The notes under the pieces: generated by a model
What the model saw: the letters and a program-made list of their open reading frames with translations, nothing else
The model's database searches: none
What the model was told of the DNA's origin: nothing
Translations under genes and position numbers: made by a program
In this document: in pieces, positions 1-7,759 of the stretch
Layout: each line of letters begins with the position of its first letter
Numbering within the stretch: the first letter of the stretch is position 1
Origin: Smittium mucronatum
Taxonomy: Eukaryota > Kickxellomycota > Harpellomycetes > Harpellales > Legeriomycetaceae
Length of the DNA stretch: 13,961 bases
NCBI GenBank assembly: GCA_001953115.1
Contig: LSSL01002452.1
Span: 1-13,961, forward strand
Direction: 5' to 3'

Positions 1-28
1 AAAAAAAAAAAAAAAAAAAAAAAAAAAA
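1..28. repeat. A28 homopolymer at the window edge
   Basis: The window opens with 28 consecutive A residues. They run into a T-rich stretch ending in TTTAG at 63-67, which behaves as a 3' splice site for the next exon, so the run probably lies inside an intron of the WD40 gene. Its length may be unreliable in an assembly, and it could mark a contig edge. Confidence 0.9.
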
Positions 29-67
29 GTGTATAGACGGGGTGTTTATTTCTTGTATTGTGTTTAG

Positions 68-695
68 GTTCAAAGGATGCGTCGTTTTCGTGTGACTGGA
101 ACCAGTTGTCAACCGTTTTCGCTGTTGCGAGTCAGGACGGACTCGTCAATTTGTGGGATATCCGCATGTCCAAGAAACTGACCAGTCTCGAAACCGTCCA
201 GGTACGTTTTCTTTATTTTTTTTTTCCTCTTTGTCTTACCCTCATCCTCCCAAATACCCTCTTTTTTTTTAAAAAAAAAATGTTTTTCCCCTCTCTCCCC
301 TCTCCCCCCATCTGTTACTATAGATTGGTGGGCCCCGGGGTGCGTGCCGGAACGTAAAGTTTAGTAAAAGCGGATCCGTCGACCTACTCGCCTACTCTGA
401 GGTAAAATATCCAATACGGGGTTTCCCCCCTCCCTACTAGGCTTACTCCCATCACTCACTTTTATTATATTTTTTTTGGGCAAAGCATGCATCGTACGTG
501 TCTGTCGTCGATGCTCGCACTTTTGATAAGCGGCAGATCCTTAAACTCGGTTGCGAGGATACTGACCTGCAGATTACCGGGTTGGAGTTTTCGCGGGATA
601 GCGAGAAACTCTTTGTTGGGACTGATGATTCCATCCTTGATTTTAAGGTTCTTTCCAACAAACGCAGAAGTTTCTCCTTTTACGAATCCACTTGA
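68..695 (+). CDS. WD40-repeat protein with DUF2415-like C-terminus, 3' part (three exons)
   Basis: This is the C-terminal part of a WD40 beta-propeller protein, a family of scaffold proteins; its molecular role is unknown. Exons are 68-201, 324-401 and 486-695, joined at phase-0 introns, with stop TGA at 693-695. Exon 68-201 begins with the last two bases of a codon split by an upstream intron. The first exon holds a classic repeat end, SQDGLVNLWDIR. The second encodes a GGPRGACRNVKFSKSG block, then DLLAYSE, continuing across the intron into HASYVSVVDARTF; I associate this order with fungal DUF2415 WD40 proteins from memory. The last exon has another blade (GLEFSRDSEKLFVGTDDSI) and a basic tail with RRSF. 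About 140 residues are visible, so most of the propeller lies left of the window. Exon GC is clearly higher than in the flanking introns. Splicing restores one frame through all three exons, which is why I chose these boundaries. It converges on the ADAM gene. Confidence 0.85.
202..323 (+). other. Intron in the WD40 gene (122 nt)
   Basis: The donor is CAG|GTACGT and the acceptor is TACTATAG. Removing it joins GTC CAG to ATT GGT in phase 0 and continues the WD40 reading frame. The interior has T, A and C homopolymers. Reading through gives a spurious extension to position 357. Confidence 0.85.
402..485 (+). other. Intron in the WD40 gene (84 nt)
   Basis: The donor is GAG|GTAAAA and the acceptor is GGCAAAG before CAT GCA. 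A CTTAC element near 441-445 could serve as the branch site, followed by a T-rich stretch. Removal joins TAC TCT GAG to CAT GCA TCG in phase 0 and restores the SEHASYVSVVDAR motif across the junction. Confidence 0.85.
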
Positions 696-890
696 CCTAT
701 TTTTCTTTTTCTTGCTTAAAAAAAGAAAAAGCACCAAACGACCTCCCATCTCTTTATTTAAAAAAGTACTTTATTTTTTTCATGTATTAATAGAATTTAT
801 TTATTTATTTTTTGAACTTTGCAAATGTAGAATATTCTAAAAGTATATTTTGATAATATGATTTTCTCAAAATTAAAATTATGTACAGTT
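696..890. other. Convergent 3' intergenic region with hairpin and minus-strand poly(A) signals
   Basis: This 195-bp gap separates two tail-to-tail genes. A perfect 9-bp inverted repeat (705-713 with 723-731, CTTTTTCTT against AAGAAAAAG) can form a hairpin 10 nt after the WD40 stop. On the minus strand three overlapping AATAAA hexamers lie at 796-809, about 82-95 nt past the ADAM stop, so they are good polyadenylation candidates for that gene. I see no canonical AATAAA for the plus-strand gene here; it may use a variant or read into the ADAM 3' end. Confidence 0.55.
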
Positions 891-3487
891 TTAATAATTA
901 CCCCGGTGACCGGGCCCATTATACAGTGTTGGATCTACCCAATTGCTACGTTGATCACCCATCAGATTCGTGTTGCTCCTAGGCGTACTATTCAAAACTG
1001 GGGGCCGTTGAGCATTTGGAGGTTGCATTACAGGTGTCTGATTGAAATTGTTATTATAATTGTATCCATATCCTGGAGGAGGCATTGGGGCCTGAGGGGG
1101 GATGTACATTTGCTGGGCCACTAGTGGAGTAGTGTTTGGTCGTCTTTTGTACCTTCCTCCACAAAGTACTCGCGATAATGTCCTCAAAATCATGTATAAT
1201 ATGAATAAAAAAACCATACATATACCTATTCCCAATGGGATTGATATCGCAAGGCTTCTCTGGAAAATCAATAAAGCAGTGTAGAACCAATTATTCCCCT
1301 TACAAGATCCATTCCGACAATATGCATTCAATCCGCACTTTGTTCCTTCTATGAACGATCCTGATATAAGCATACACATGGATCTTGATGTAGATGACTG
1401 GCATTGGAAGTCACACAAGTTACCAAACGTCCCTATTTTACAGTATTTGTTGAATCCTTCTGACCCACTTCTAGCAGAGCATTGAGCATCCCTGCTAGTA
1501 CAAATACCTGATGCACATGTTAATCCATTTGAATTTCCACATTTTGTGCCGTCTTTAATGTGTGCATCAGTTGGACATTCAGCAGAGGTCCCATCACATA
1601 CTTCTTCAATATCACATTCGCTGTATTTAGCCCTACACACTGAGTTCTTTGACATGATTTTGCAATCTTTGCAACATAAGCTATTCTTGTCTAAACATTG
1701 AGCTCCAGGTTTTAGCTTGCAAGTCTGCCAGTCACAGCATGGATTAGCTTTGCAGTCATCAGAAGTACCACAATCACACTCTTCGCCCTTTTCCAAAACA
1801 CCATTTCCGCACATAGCCACCCCCAAAACTGGTCTGGTGCCAACATCTTTCAAGCACTTTAAGGCAGAAGAGCTAACAGTTTTGCAAATGTATTTAACCG
1901 AACAAGGACTAAAATCGTTTGAAGAGACGGGGCTTGATGGATTCATTATATATTTAGCGTCACAACTGCAAGCATTAGTACAAGGGCAACAACCATCACA
2001 AGGACCACCATTACAGTTGCAAGTTTGGCCATTACAGTCATGAATAGCACCAAAATTATGGCCAATTTCGTGAGCAACGACTTTGAACTCATCTCTAGTC
2101 GAGGAAGAAACAGCGGTTCCGGAAAAGAAACCACCGCCAGCGCTATTAGAATTTGTTGCAGAAGTCTGACACACAGACCCTAACCAAGCAAGACCGACAT
2201 CAGAGCCATAGGGACAATTAGTCATTAAATGCCAAAGACCAGCACCGTCATCACTACGGTCGCCTCTCCACTTACTGAAATCGCTCAATCTGTTGTTAAG
2301 GGAATAAGAAGTGGAGCAGTCACGATTCCAGGGTCGTGTAGTATCGGGAGTGGTGGGGCAGCCGTTATCAACGACTTCCATGTAAATGAGGCCAAGAGCT
2401 ATGTTGAATTGGCGTTCATATATAGCACTAGCTTGGTTCCAATCGCTTAAAATCTGGTTTCTAGCGCCTTCAGAACTGCCATAAAGACTAACATAGGTAC
2501 AGTCGGCAGCAGCACCCATGTATATTACCTTTTTGACACTTAAGCAACCAGAATCTAAAGCAGCCTGGTCAGAAAAGGTAGAGTTTTGTCTTTTTTTGAG
2601 CAGAGAATTAGAGACCAAACCGCCAAAGGCATAATGGGGGTCGTGTTCATTTACTCGATAAACTTTGCCAGGGGAAGGCATAGTTTGGCAGGTACCTTCT
2701 GAAAGGGGATATTTAGGTTCCTGACCACTTACGAAATCGCTTTGTTTGTAAATGATACTTGAAGAATCTTTAGCATTTTCAGGACGATTACTGATACTAG
2801 TTATTGAAGGATCAGCGCTTCTTTTGGTTTTTTTATAAGAGTCAATTGGACGAATATAAAAAGTTTCGCCATCTATATAAAAAGTTCCGTCGATTTTGGA
2901 GAGACCATTATGTTTTTGGATGGAAATACGAGCCCAACTTTCTTCAGGGTCGAATTCATGGCTACTGCGTTTGCGGAAATCTTTTTCCCAGGCGTGAAAT
3001 ACGGAGGCGAAGGGGTTGGAGTTTAATCTTATAACTCTGCCCCGGTAGATACCGATATTGTCTAAAGATAAAGGTCGAGTTTTTGATTTTCCGAAAGAGT
3101 CGATTGAATTAATAGAGGCTTTTGGATGTAATAGTTGGTCGTTGGGTTCGAGTATTAATCTATATGTATTGTTATAAGCCGTTAAATCCATTTGAAAAGA
3201 TTCGGAGGGTCGTACAGTTTCCAAGTTGTTATCGAGTAAAGATCTTTTTAAAAGATTAGAGCTTTTTTTGGAAGAAAAAGAGGTTTTATGAGAAAAGGTG
3301 TGCACTTTTGGTTGTATAACGAATTCATAGCCGGATATGGGAGGAGATTTCCCGATAGCAACAACTAACTCTATAAGGAAATACCTCAAGTTAAAGCATA
3401 AACAGGTAGTAGAGTATTGAAAGTAAGTGGATTACCTGTTAATGTGAGAGATATGATCAAGGCAGAAAAAAGGTTAAAGATATGCAT
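891..3487 (-). CDS. Fungal ADAM metalloprotease (prodomain, zinc protease, disintegrin, Cys-rich, TM, Pro-rich tail)
   Basis: A membrane-anchored zinc metalloprotease of the ADAM/reprolysin family (M12B), expected to cut or shed surface proteins. Exon 1 is 3487-3436, exon 2 is 3370-891; the join forms a GAG codon and gives 843 residues. I chose ATG 3487 because it supplies a hydrophobic signal peptide (residues 1 to about 22); the uninterrupted frame of exon 2 has no ATG at its 5' end. The prodomain spans about 23-278, with a candidate inhibitory Cys245 and a KKR site at 276-278. The catalytic domain spans about 297-530, with the zinc motif HEIGHNFGAIHD at 451-462 and the Met-turn YIMNP around Met493. 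The disintegrin domain starts at Cys538 (CGNGVLEKGEECDCG); its loop is CRAKYSECD at 596-604, with no RGD. A Cys-rich region follows. A membrane helix spans about 725-746, then a Pro/Asn-rich cytoplasmic tail with PPGY at 782-785. All catalytic residues are intact. S. pombe Mde10 and Aspergillus ADM-B are known fungal relatives. Unusual: nine cysteines between 463 and 487. Confidence 0.95.
3371..3435 (-). other. Intron in the ADAM gene (65 nt)
   Basis: On the minus strand the donor is ACAG|GTAATC and the acceptor is CCTTATAG. A CTTTAAC element could be the branch site. Splicing joins the 52-nt exon 1 to exon 2 in frame (G + AG gives Glu18), replacing an ATG-less read-through start with a proper signal peptide. 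The exact phase match and the signal peptide together support it strongly. Confidence 0.85.
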
Positions 3488-3640
3488 TTTGAAAAGATTA
3501 CAATTAAAAAACTGAACTAGAAAAAACAAAAGGTAAAGCCCAGCAAACAGGTATTGGGAGGAAGTGAAAGGAAATCTATAGCTTTAATTTATTTATTTTG
3601 CGGTATTGGCTAGCCCAAGCAATTTCCGAACGATCAGGAA
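3488..3640 (-). promoter_or_regulatory. Probable promoter and 5' UTR of the ADAM gene
   Basis: Reading the minus strand upstream of ATG 3487, there is a pyrimidine-rich leader of about 50 nt. A TATA-like AT block (AAATAAATAAATTAAA) lies near 3585-3600, and a CCAAT element, as bound by the HAP/NF-Y complex, lies at 3605-3609, about 120 nt before the start codon. The spacing is plausible for a fungal promoter, but each motif is short and no transcription start can be placed. Confidence 0.35.
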
Positions 3641-3808
3641 AAGGTTAAAATAACAATTCTCAAGGTAACAGGAAAGAATATGAAAAAGTGCAGAAGAATG
3701 GTACTGTTGATAATGACAAAGGGAGAGTGAAAAAAATTAAGAAATACTTTAGGCTGGGAAGTGAAAAAAGGTTTAGTATAAAAATAAAGTCGAATGCCCA
3801 GTGGGAGG

Positions 3809-3997
3809 TTAATATAGCAGAATGAAGGGGCCTTTTTCCTTATTTTTTTTTTGTAGAGCAGCGAAAAATGAAGCCTCTTTAGAACATTTGCATGCAAACT
3901 CTTCAACTTCGCTCATTTCCATTCTTACATATTTGCTTCCCAATTGGAATGACATCTTTTGATTATCTTCATCTTCTAAACTTTGTGAAACAATGCC
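3809..3997 (-). CDS. Candidate last exon or small ORF, unknown product
   Basis: An open frame of 62 codons on the minus strand starts right after a good acceptor (TTCATTTTCAG) and ends at TAA 3811-3809. It contains an internal ATG at 3955-3953 giving 48 residues that begin MSFQLGSKYVRM. The composition is balanced, with an acidic segment, two cysteines (ACKC) and a Lys-rich stretch before the end, unlike the Phe/Ile/Asn/Lys translations of the AT-rich desert. I do not recognise the family. No preceding exon could be joined convincingly, and a plus-strand frame covers the same bases, so this is only a candidate. Confidence 0.2.
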   Translation of the reverse strand, partial: GIVSQSLEDEDNQKMSFQLGSKYVRMEMSEVEEFACKCSKEASFFAALQKKNKEKGPFILLY

Positions 3998-4146
3998 CTG
4001 AAAATGAAGTGATTTTGTCTACTCTCCCTACCAATAACAAATCTTCTTATGAACGGGCCAATTATAGGTATGCGTGATGTGTAGCCACTTGAAAATATAA
4101 TTTCCCAAAATTCCTGATATATGTTTTCAGCTGGTGTTCTGGCTAA
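3892..4146 (+). CDS. Candidate small spliced ORF on the opposite strand, unknown product
   Basis: From ATG 3892 a frame runs to 4067, where AATTATAG|GTATGC looks like a donor; the acceptor TGTTTTCAG ends at 4130, a 63-nt intron matching the size of the ADAM intron. Splicing forms AGC and then TGG TGT TCT GGC TAA, ending at 4146; the product would have 63 residues. Upstream, a second frame (ATG 3822 to stop 3962) overlaps in another phase, so one frameshift near the TTTT at 3957-3960 would link them. The product resembles nothing I know. It competes with the minus-strand candidate over 3892-3997 and with a 56-codon minus frame. Confidence 0.18.
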
Positions 4147-4352
4147 TTAAATCACAGCTCATATCTTGATGACAAACTACAATAGTATTCTGTCGAATCA
4201 AATCGTTTACGAAGCGATGCTGCTCTAAAAGTACATTTTTATTTATTTAATGGGTCTAAAAAAGCGTACTAATCAAGTTTATGGAAATATATGCTACATT
4301 GCCAGTGTGTAATTTCTGTATCGATCTTTTTGGATTCAGATAAAAAAGCGTA

Positions 4353-4475
4353 TTAGAAAGCACTAGGCTTCCTATAAGCGCGCATTTCGAGTAGGGTTTT
4401 AAGGAACGGATTTAATAATATTGGGATACAGTAAATTTGCATTAAACCAAATATTGTGATGCTCAGTAAAGCCAT
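4353..4475 (-). CDS. Candidate 40-residue hydrophobic ORF
   Basis: On the minus strand ATG 4475 opens a 40-residue frame beginning MALLSITIFGLMQIYC, with a probable membrane helix over most of the first 28 residues and a basic end (MRAYRKPS). The open frame extends upstream without a stop to about 4535. It may be a small membrane protein, an exon or chance; T-rich DNA readily yields hydrophobic frames. No homologue comes to mind. Confidence 0.12.
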   Translation of the reverse strand: MALLSITIFGLMQIYCIPILLNPFLKTLLEMRAYRKPSAF

Positions 4476-4727
4476 AAGTTCTGCTCCAACTCTGCGAAAT
4501 CCATAAAAGCTGCTCCTATTTAGGAAACATAAATGTTATCCATGAAATAAAATTGCGTATTCAATATTTATCAAAAACGTAAATCCTGATCGCCCTTTTT
4601 TTTAGGCCTCGCTTACGTAATATTTTCGGGAGATAATCAATCCTCCAAGATTATAATATTTTTATTCCCACAAAAAAAAAAAAAAAGTTTAATTCGAAAA
4701 AACTTTTTAACTCCAGTGGCTCATTTC

Positions 4728-4929
4728 CCCCACCCCTTATGGTGCTATAGGCCAATAATTACTACTGATTTTTGTTGGAAATAAAATAAAAAATTTAATC
4801 TAATATAATAAATTAGGTTTCACAAATTCCAAATGTCTTTACAAGTGGTAGAAAGGTCCAATTCGACCCAAAGTACCACCTTTTACGCTTTAAAAGACCA
4901 AGTGAAGACCCATCATCCCCACCCCTTAT
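4728..4929 (+). repeat. Repeated CCCCACCCCTTAT motif, 189 bp apart
   Basis: The 13-mer CCCCACCCCTTAT occurs at 4728-4740 and 4917-4929. The spacing is 189 nt, exactly 63 codons. In the shared frame both read H-x-P-H-P-L-(W/Y)-C, and 19 of 24 bases match over that window; a CCA(A)GTG precedes both. A related CCCACCCCT occurs at 11951-11959. It could be a diverged duplication, a repeated peptide motif or a recurrent regulatory site; CCCCT is also the fungal stress-response element core. Confidence 0.5.
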
Positions 4930-4988
4930 ATTGCCAAGTTGAATTTGTTGATTCCCACATGACACCCTCCCCCCCAAAAAAGAAATAG
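4833..4988 (+). CDS. Candidate small ORF or terminal exon, unknown product
   Basis: ATG 4833 opens a 51-residue frame starting MSLQVVERSNSTQSTTF and ending PSPPKKK at TAG 4986-4988. The line 4861-4920 has 27 G/C of 60, against 5 of 60 near 9300, so this is a compositional island. A possible acceptor (AAATTAG, ending 4816) lies just upstream in a compatible frame, and AATAAA follows about 43 nt after the stop. That arrangement is what a last exon would look like. I do not recognise the sequence and cannot find the partner exon. Confidence 0.25.
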   Translation: MSLQVVERSNSTQSTTFYALKDQVKTHHPHPLYCQVEFVDSHMTPSPPKKK

Positions 4989-6470
4989 CTTAAAGTCAAC
5001 CAACCAATCAGCATTTTCTTTTTTCGAGTTGAATAAATGTCATTATTTTTTTTAATGGGATTTTAATCAATACTTGATTCATGGTTAGCCAAGGCTTGCC
5101 CTGCTATTGTTATTCTCCATTTGGTTTCCTCTTCAAGAGCAAATACTTGTAAATGATCTACGATTTAAACTCAACAAATGCATATACTGATATCGCCTAC
5201 ATCCTCCTCTAAGAAATACTGTGTATATACACATCTACCCAATATGTTCAAATATGAAAATCCAATTCGCCTCAAGTTAAGGCAACTTACAAATTCGGTA
5301 CCTAAATTGATCTAGATACATGGTATTAAAAAGGATAATTATCCTAAAAATTGCTTAATTTGAAGAGATTTTAAAACGAGTAGAGCTAATATCTTTCTAA
5401 ATGATCAAAAAATCGGTTCATTTATCAAAATAATTAAAATTAATACTCTTATTACACCACCATCTTTTTATTGTTTTTACCGTGAGGTGGGGGGGGGGGT
5501 TGGAAATTAGAATTTTTATATTACTCCCTGAAATTCCTACAGTGCATCCAGGTATAAAATTATTTATAAGTTTTGCTCTTTTTGGATAATTTACTGCATC
5601 TTTTCACAATATACAATATATTACATTTTTAAAACCACATCAGAATTTCCCAAATTGACTGAAAATCTTGTTATATTTTGAAATTCGCTATTATTTTCGC
5701 AATAATCTATAAATTTGATTATTTTTTTTTTGAAAGGTTGGAATGGTGAATAAACGAGCTAGCGCTTATAATCGCGAAAAAAAACAAAAAAAAGTATACA
5801 AACCTGTGAATAATTATACATGAGAAAAAAGAATTGAATAATAAGGATCGAGTTACTGGCTCTATATCATATAGAAATTATACTAACCTACAAGCATATT
5901 ATTTTTAACATACCAAACTCTAAAAGTAATATTCTATCAACTATATACAATGACTCACAAATAAATGCAAATACTTAATAAAATATCAGTAATGCACAAA
6001 ACCTTTAAAATTTTAGCTATACATATCCGTTTCCTCTTTAGTTAGTACCGGATTTTCGCTTAAAAAAAACATAGCTCTTATAAACCAGGTTATAGTTCTC
6101 AAATGATCCATAAAAAGTTTAATATCCGGAAATTTTTATTTTAAACCACTGTATTACGAATGCAATATAAAAAAAATTACAGTGAATTTAAAAAAACTAT
6201 TTGAATAAAGGTAGTTATTATACGACACAGGCTATCTTTTACCCCACAATTTTTGAAAAAAATAAAAAAATAATGCGTTTGTAGGAACTAAATTGCATTT
6301 GAATGAAATTTATCAATCACTAATAGAGTTAAAGCCCCGATTTCTATTTAATCACACCATCTTTTCCTAAGTTACATCCGTCTAAATCTTAAAAAATGAT
6401 ATAGAATAAAAATTATCTGTAGTCTAACAATCATAAAACTCGGGTTAAAATAAAAATAAATCATTGAAAA
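4989..6470. other. AT-rich intergenic DNA without a recognisable gene
   Basis: Nothing here supports a gene: stops are dense in all frames. The only standouts are a G11 run at 5489-5499 preceded by GTGAGGT, and scattered A and T runs. The composition is intermediate between the region before 5000 and the poorer DNA after about 6700. Confidence 0.7.
5489..5499 (+). repeat. G11 homopolymer
   Basis: Eleven consecutive G residues occur in otherwise very AT-rich DNA. Its complement, a C run followed by ACCTCAC, faintly resembles the C-rich motifs at 4728 and 4917. Exact length is prone to sequencing error. Confidence 0.9.
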
Positions 6471-6543
6471 GGCATTGAAAATAAATTTATTTATCATCAA
6501 ATTTAAAAAAAAAAAATCTAAAAATGTGTTTAGAATTTTAAAA

Positions 6544-6666
6544 TTAAATCAACTCGTTGTTGCCATCGATTTCAAGGATAATATTAGAATTGGAGCTGGT
6601 TCTGGTTCTGCTGATACTAGTATTTTTTTTACAGGAAATCGCAAATATGAAAATTGGAACTCATAA
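6544..6666 (+). pseudogene. Possible relic of a coding segment in the AT desert
   Basis: Within a frame running to TAA 6664-6666, about 35 codons look coding: the translation includes LVVAIDFKDNIRIGAGSGS and then ADTSIFFTGNRKYENW. The codons are mostly T-ending (GCT GGT TCT GGT TCT GCT GAT ACT AGT), as in expressed genes of AT-biased fungi, and G/C is much higher than on either side. Upstream the frame dissolves into Lys/Phe-rich A-run translation. A TTTAG acceptor-like site at 6529-6533 precedes it. It could be an isolated exon, a gene relic or chance. The pattern is loosely like a beta-propeller blade, but I would not assign a family. Confidence 0.22.
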
Positions 6667-7081
6667 AATTGTATTGAGAAATCAACAATATTAAAGATAG
6701 GCAATTCTCAAGATAATAATTTTTTCAATTGAAATTTTAAATCCAGCTACTCCAATATACTATATATACGCATTTTTTCTACTAAGCATCAGTAAAATTG
6801 ATTTTTTGGTCAGACTACATCCCAAATTTATGATCATTTAAAAAGCATATTTTTCATTCTATACGTTTAAACCAAAGTTTAGAGGAAGAATAAAATCGTA
6901 ATATTTTAATTAAATAATCAATTGTTACGGAGAAGGTATATTTAATGTTAATTCAATTATTTTTCTAATGATATATATTTCATTTTTATTTCCTTTAAAA
7001 TACAAGAATGTTTAAAATATAGCTTTAAATTTTTATCCATAAAAAAAAGCATAAGCTTGACGGATACTTTTTTCAAGTTTT

Positions 7082-7287
7082 AGAATTGTAATGAAAAAAA
7101 ATTAGCTTCAAATCCCGATTCTGATAAAAAAAAATCCACATAAATTCTAGATTTACACTACAAGAATACTAAATTAATGGTTTGAGAATTGTACTGAAAA
7201 AAAATTAGCTTCAAATCCCGATTCTGATAAAAAAAAATCCACATAAATTCTAGATTTACACTACAAGAATACTAAATTGATGGTTTG
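7082..7287. repeat. 103-bp tandem duplication (two copies, 2 mismatches)
   Basis: Copy 1 is 7082-7184 and copy 2 is 7185-7287, directly adjacent. They differ at only two sites: GTAATG against GTACTG near the start, and AAATTAATGG against AAATTGATGG near the end. Even the A8 and A9 runs are equal in length. Near-identity in non-coding DNA implies a recent duplication by slippage or unequal exchange, or a collapsed or misjoined read. A weakly similar CTAGATTTAAACTA follows at about 7329-7342. Confidence 0.95.
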
Positions 7288-7759
7288 ATAAGAAATTATA
7301 AAAATTTTACCTTAAAAATTATAGTGGATCTAGATTTAAACTATTAATATGTAAGCATATCAAATGTAATTAATTATAAAGATACTTTTTTTGAGTAGTA
7401 TATACTTTTATAAAACAGAGGTAAAAAATGGTTTTTATAAGAATATATAAAAAAGAATCCATCAATAAATAGTCAAATATTTTTACTAATAGCCTAATCA
7501 TTAGATCAAAATCGATTATTATTTTTTTAAAAATGTGGATGGTTTTTTGGCCCTGTTTAATTTTTAGCCGAAAAATAACTTATATTATAATTCAAAAATC
7601 TCAATTTTTTTTCGTTTAAAAAAAAACTCGATATTTGGTACAATCAATTTTCGCGAAAAATTTACAATTAAAATCTTTATAAAGGAGCTAAATTCTAATC
7701 AAAAATAAGTAAAAAAGAAGATAAAATGGTAGAAACCCGATAACTTTGGGACCTTGTAA

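Larger units (their letters stand above)
3641..4620. other. Unresolved region of gene-like composition; possible multi-exon or decayed gene
   Basis: This stretch is richer in G/C than the DNA to its right and carries open frames of about 40-60 codons on both strands, none recognised. On the plus strand the frame 3649-3825 (58 codons, no ATG, Lys/Glu-rich) is followed by overlapping frames to 4146. On the minus strand there are 4146-3976, 3997-3809 and 4475-4353. Splice-like sites are present: minus-strand acceptor TTCATTTTCAG ending at 3998; plus-strand donor GTATGC at 4068 with acceptor TGTTTTCAG ending at 4130. No combination I tried gave one continuous protein, and opposite-strand frames compete, so openness alone is not evidence here. 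A short direct repeat, TAAAAAAGCGTA, occurs near 4258 and 4341. Confidence 0.4.

Noticed and set aside
452..840. Open frames on both strands over the last WD40 exon
   Set aside because: They overlap the spliced WD40 frame, lack family features and run into T- or A-runs; they are shadows of the real exon.
1054..3034. Short frames opposite or overlapping the ADAM exon (such as 1717-2043 plus and 1946-2134 minus)
   Set aside because: The ADAM frame explains every domain; these are antisense or out-of-frame shadows.
3387..3389. TTG as the ADAM start codon
   Set aside because: Nuclear genes of fungi start at ATG. The codon lies inside the 65-nt intron, and the spliced upstream ATG gives a signal peptide.
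3634..3906. 90-codon minus-strand frame
   Set aside because: It is rich in Phe, Leu, Ile and Lys from T/A runs with no motif, and overlaps other equally open frames.
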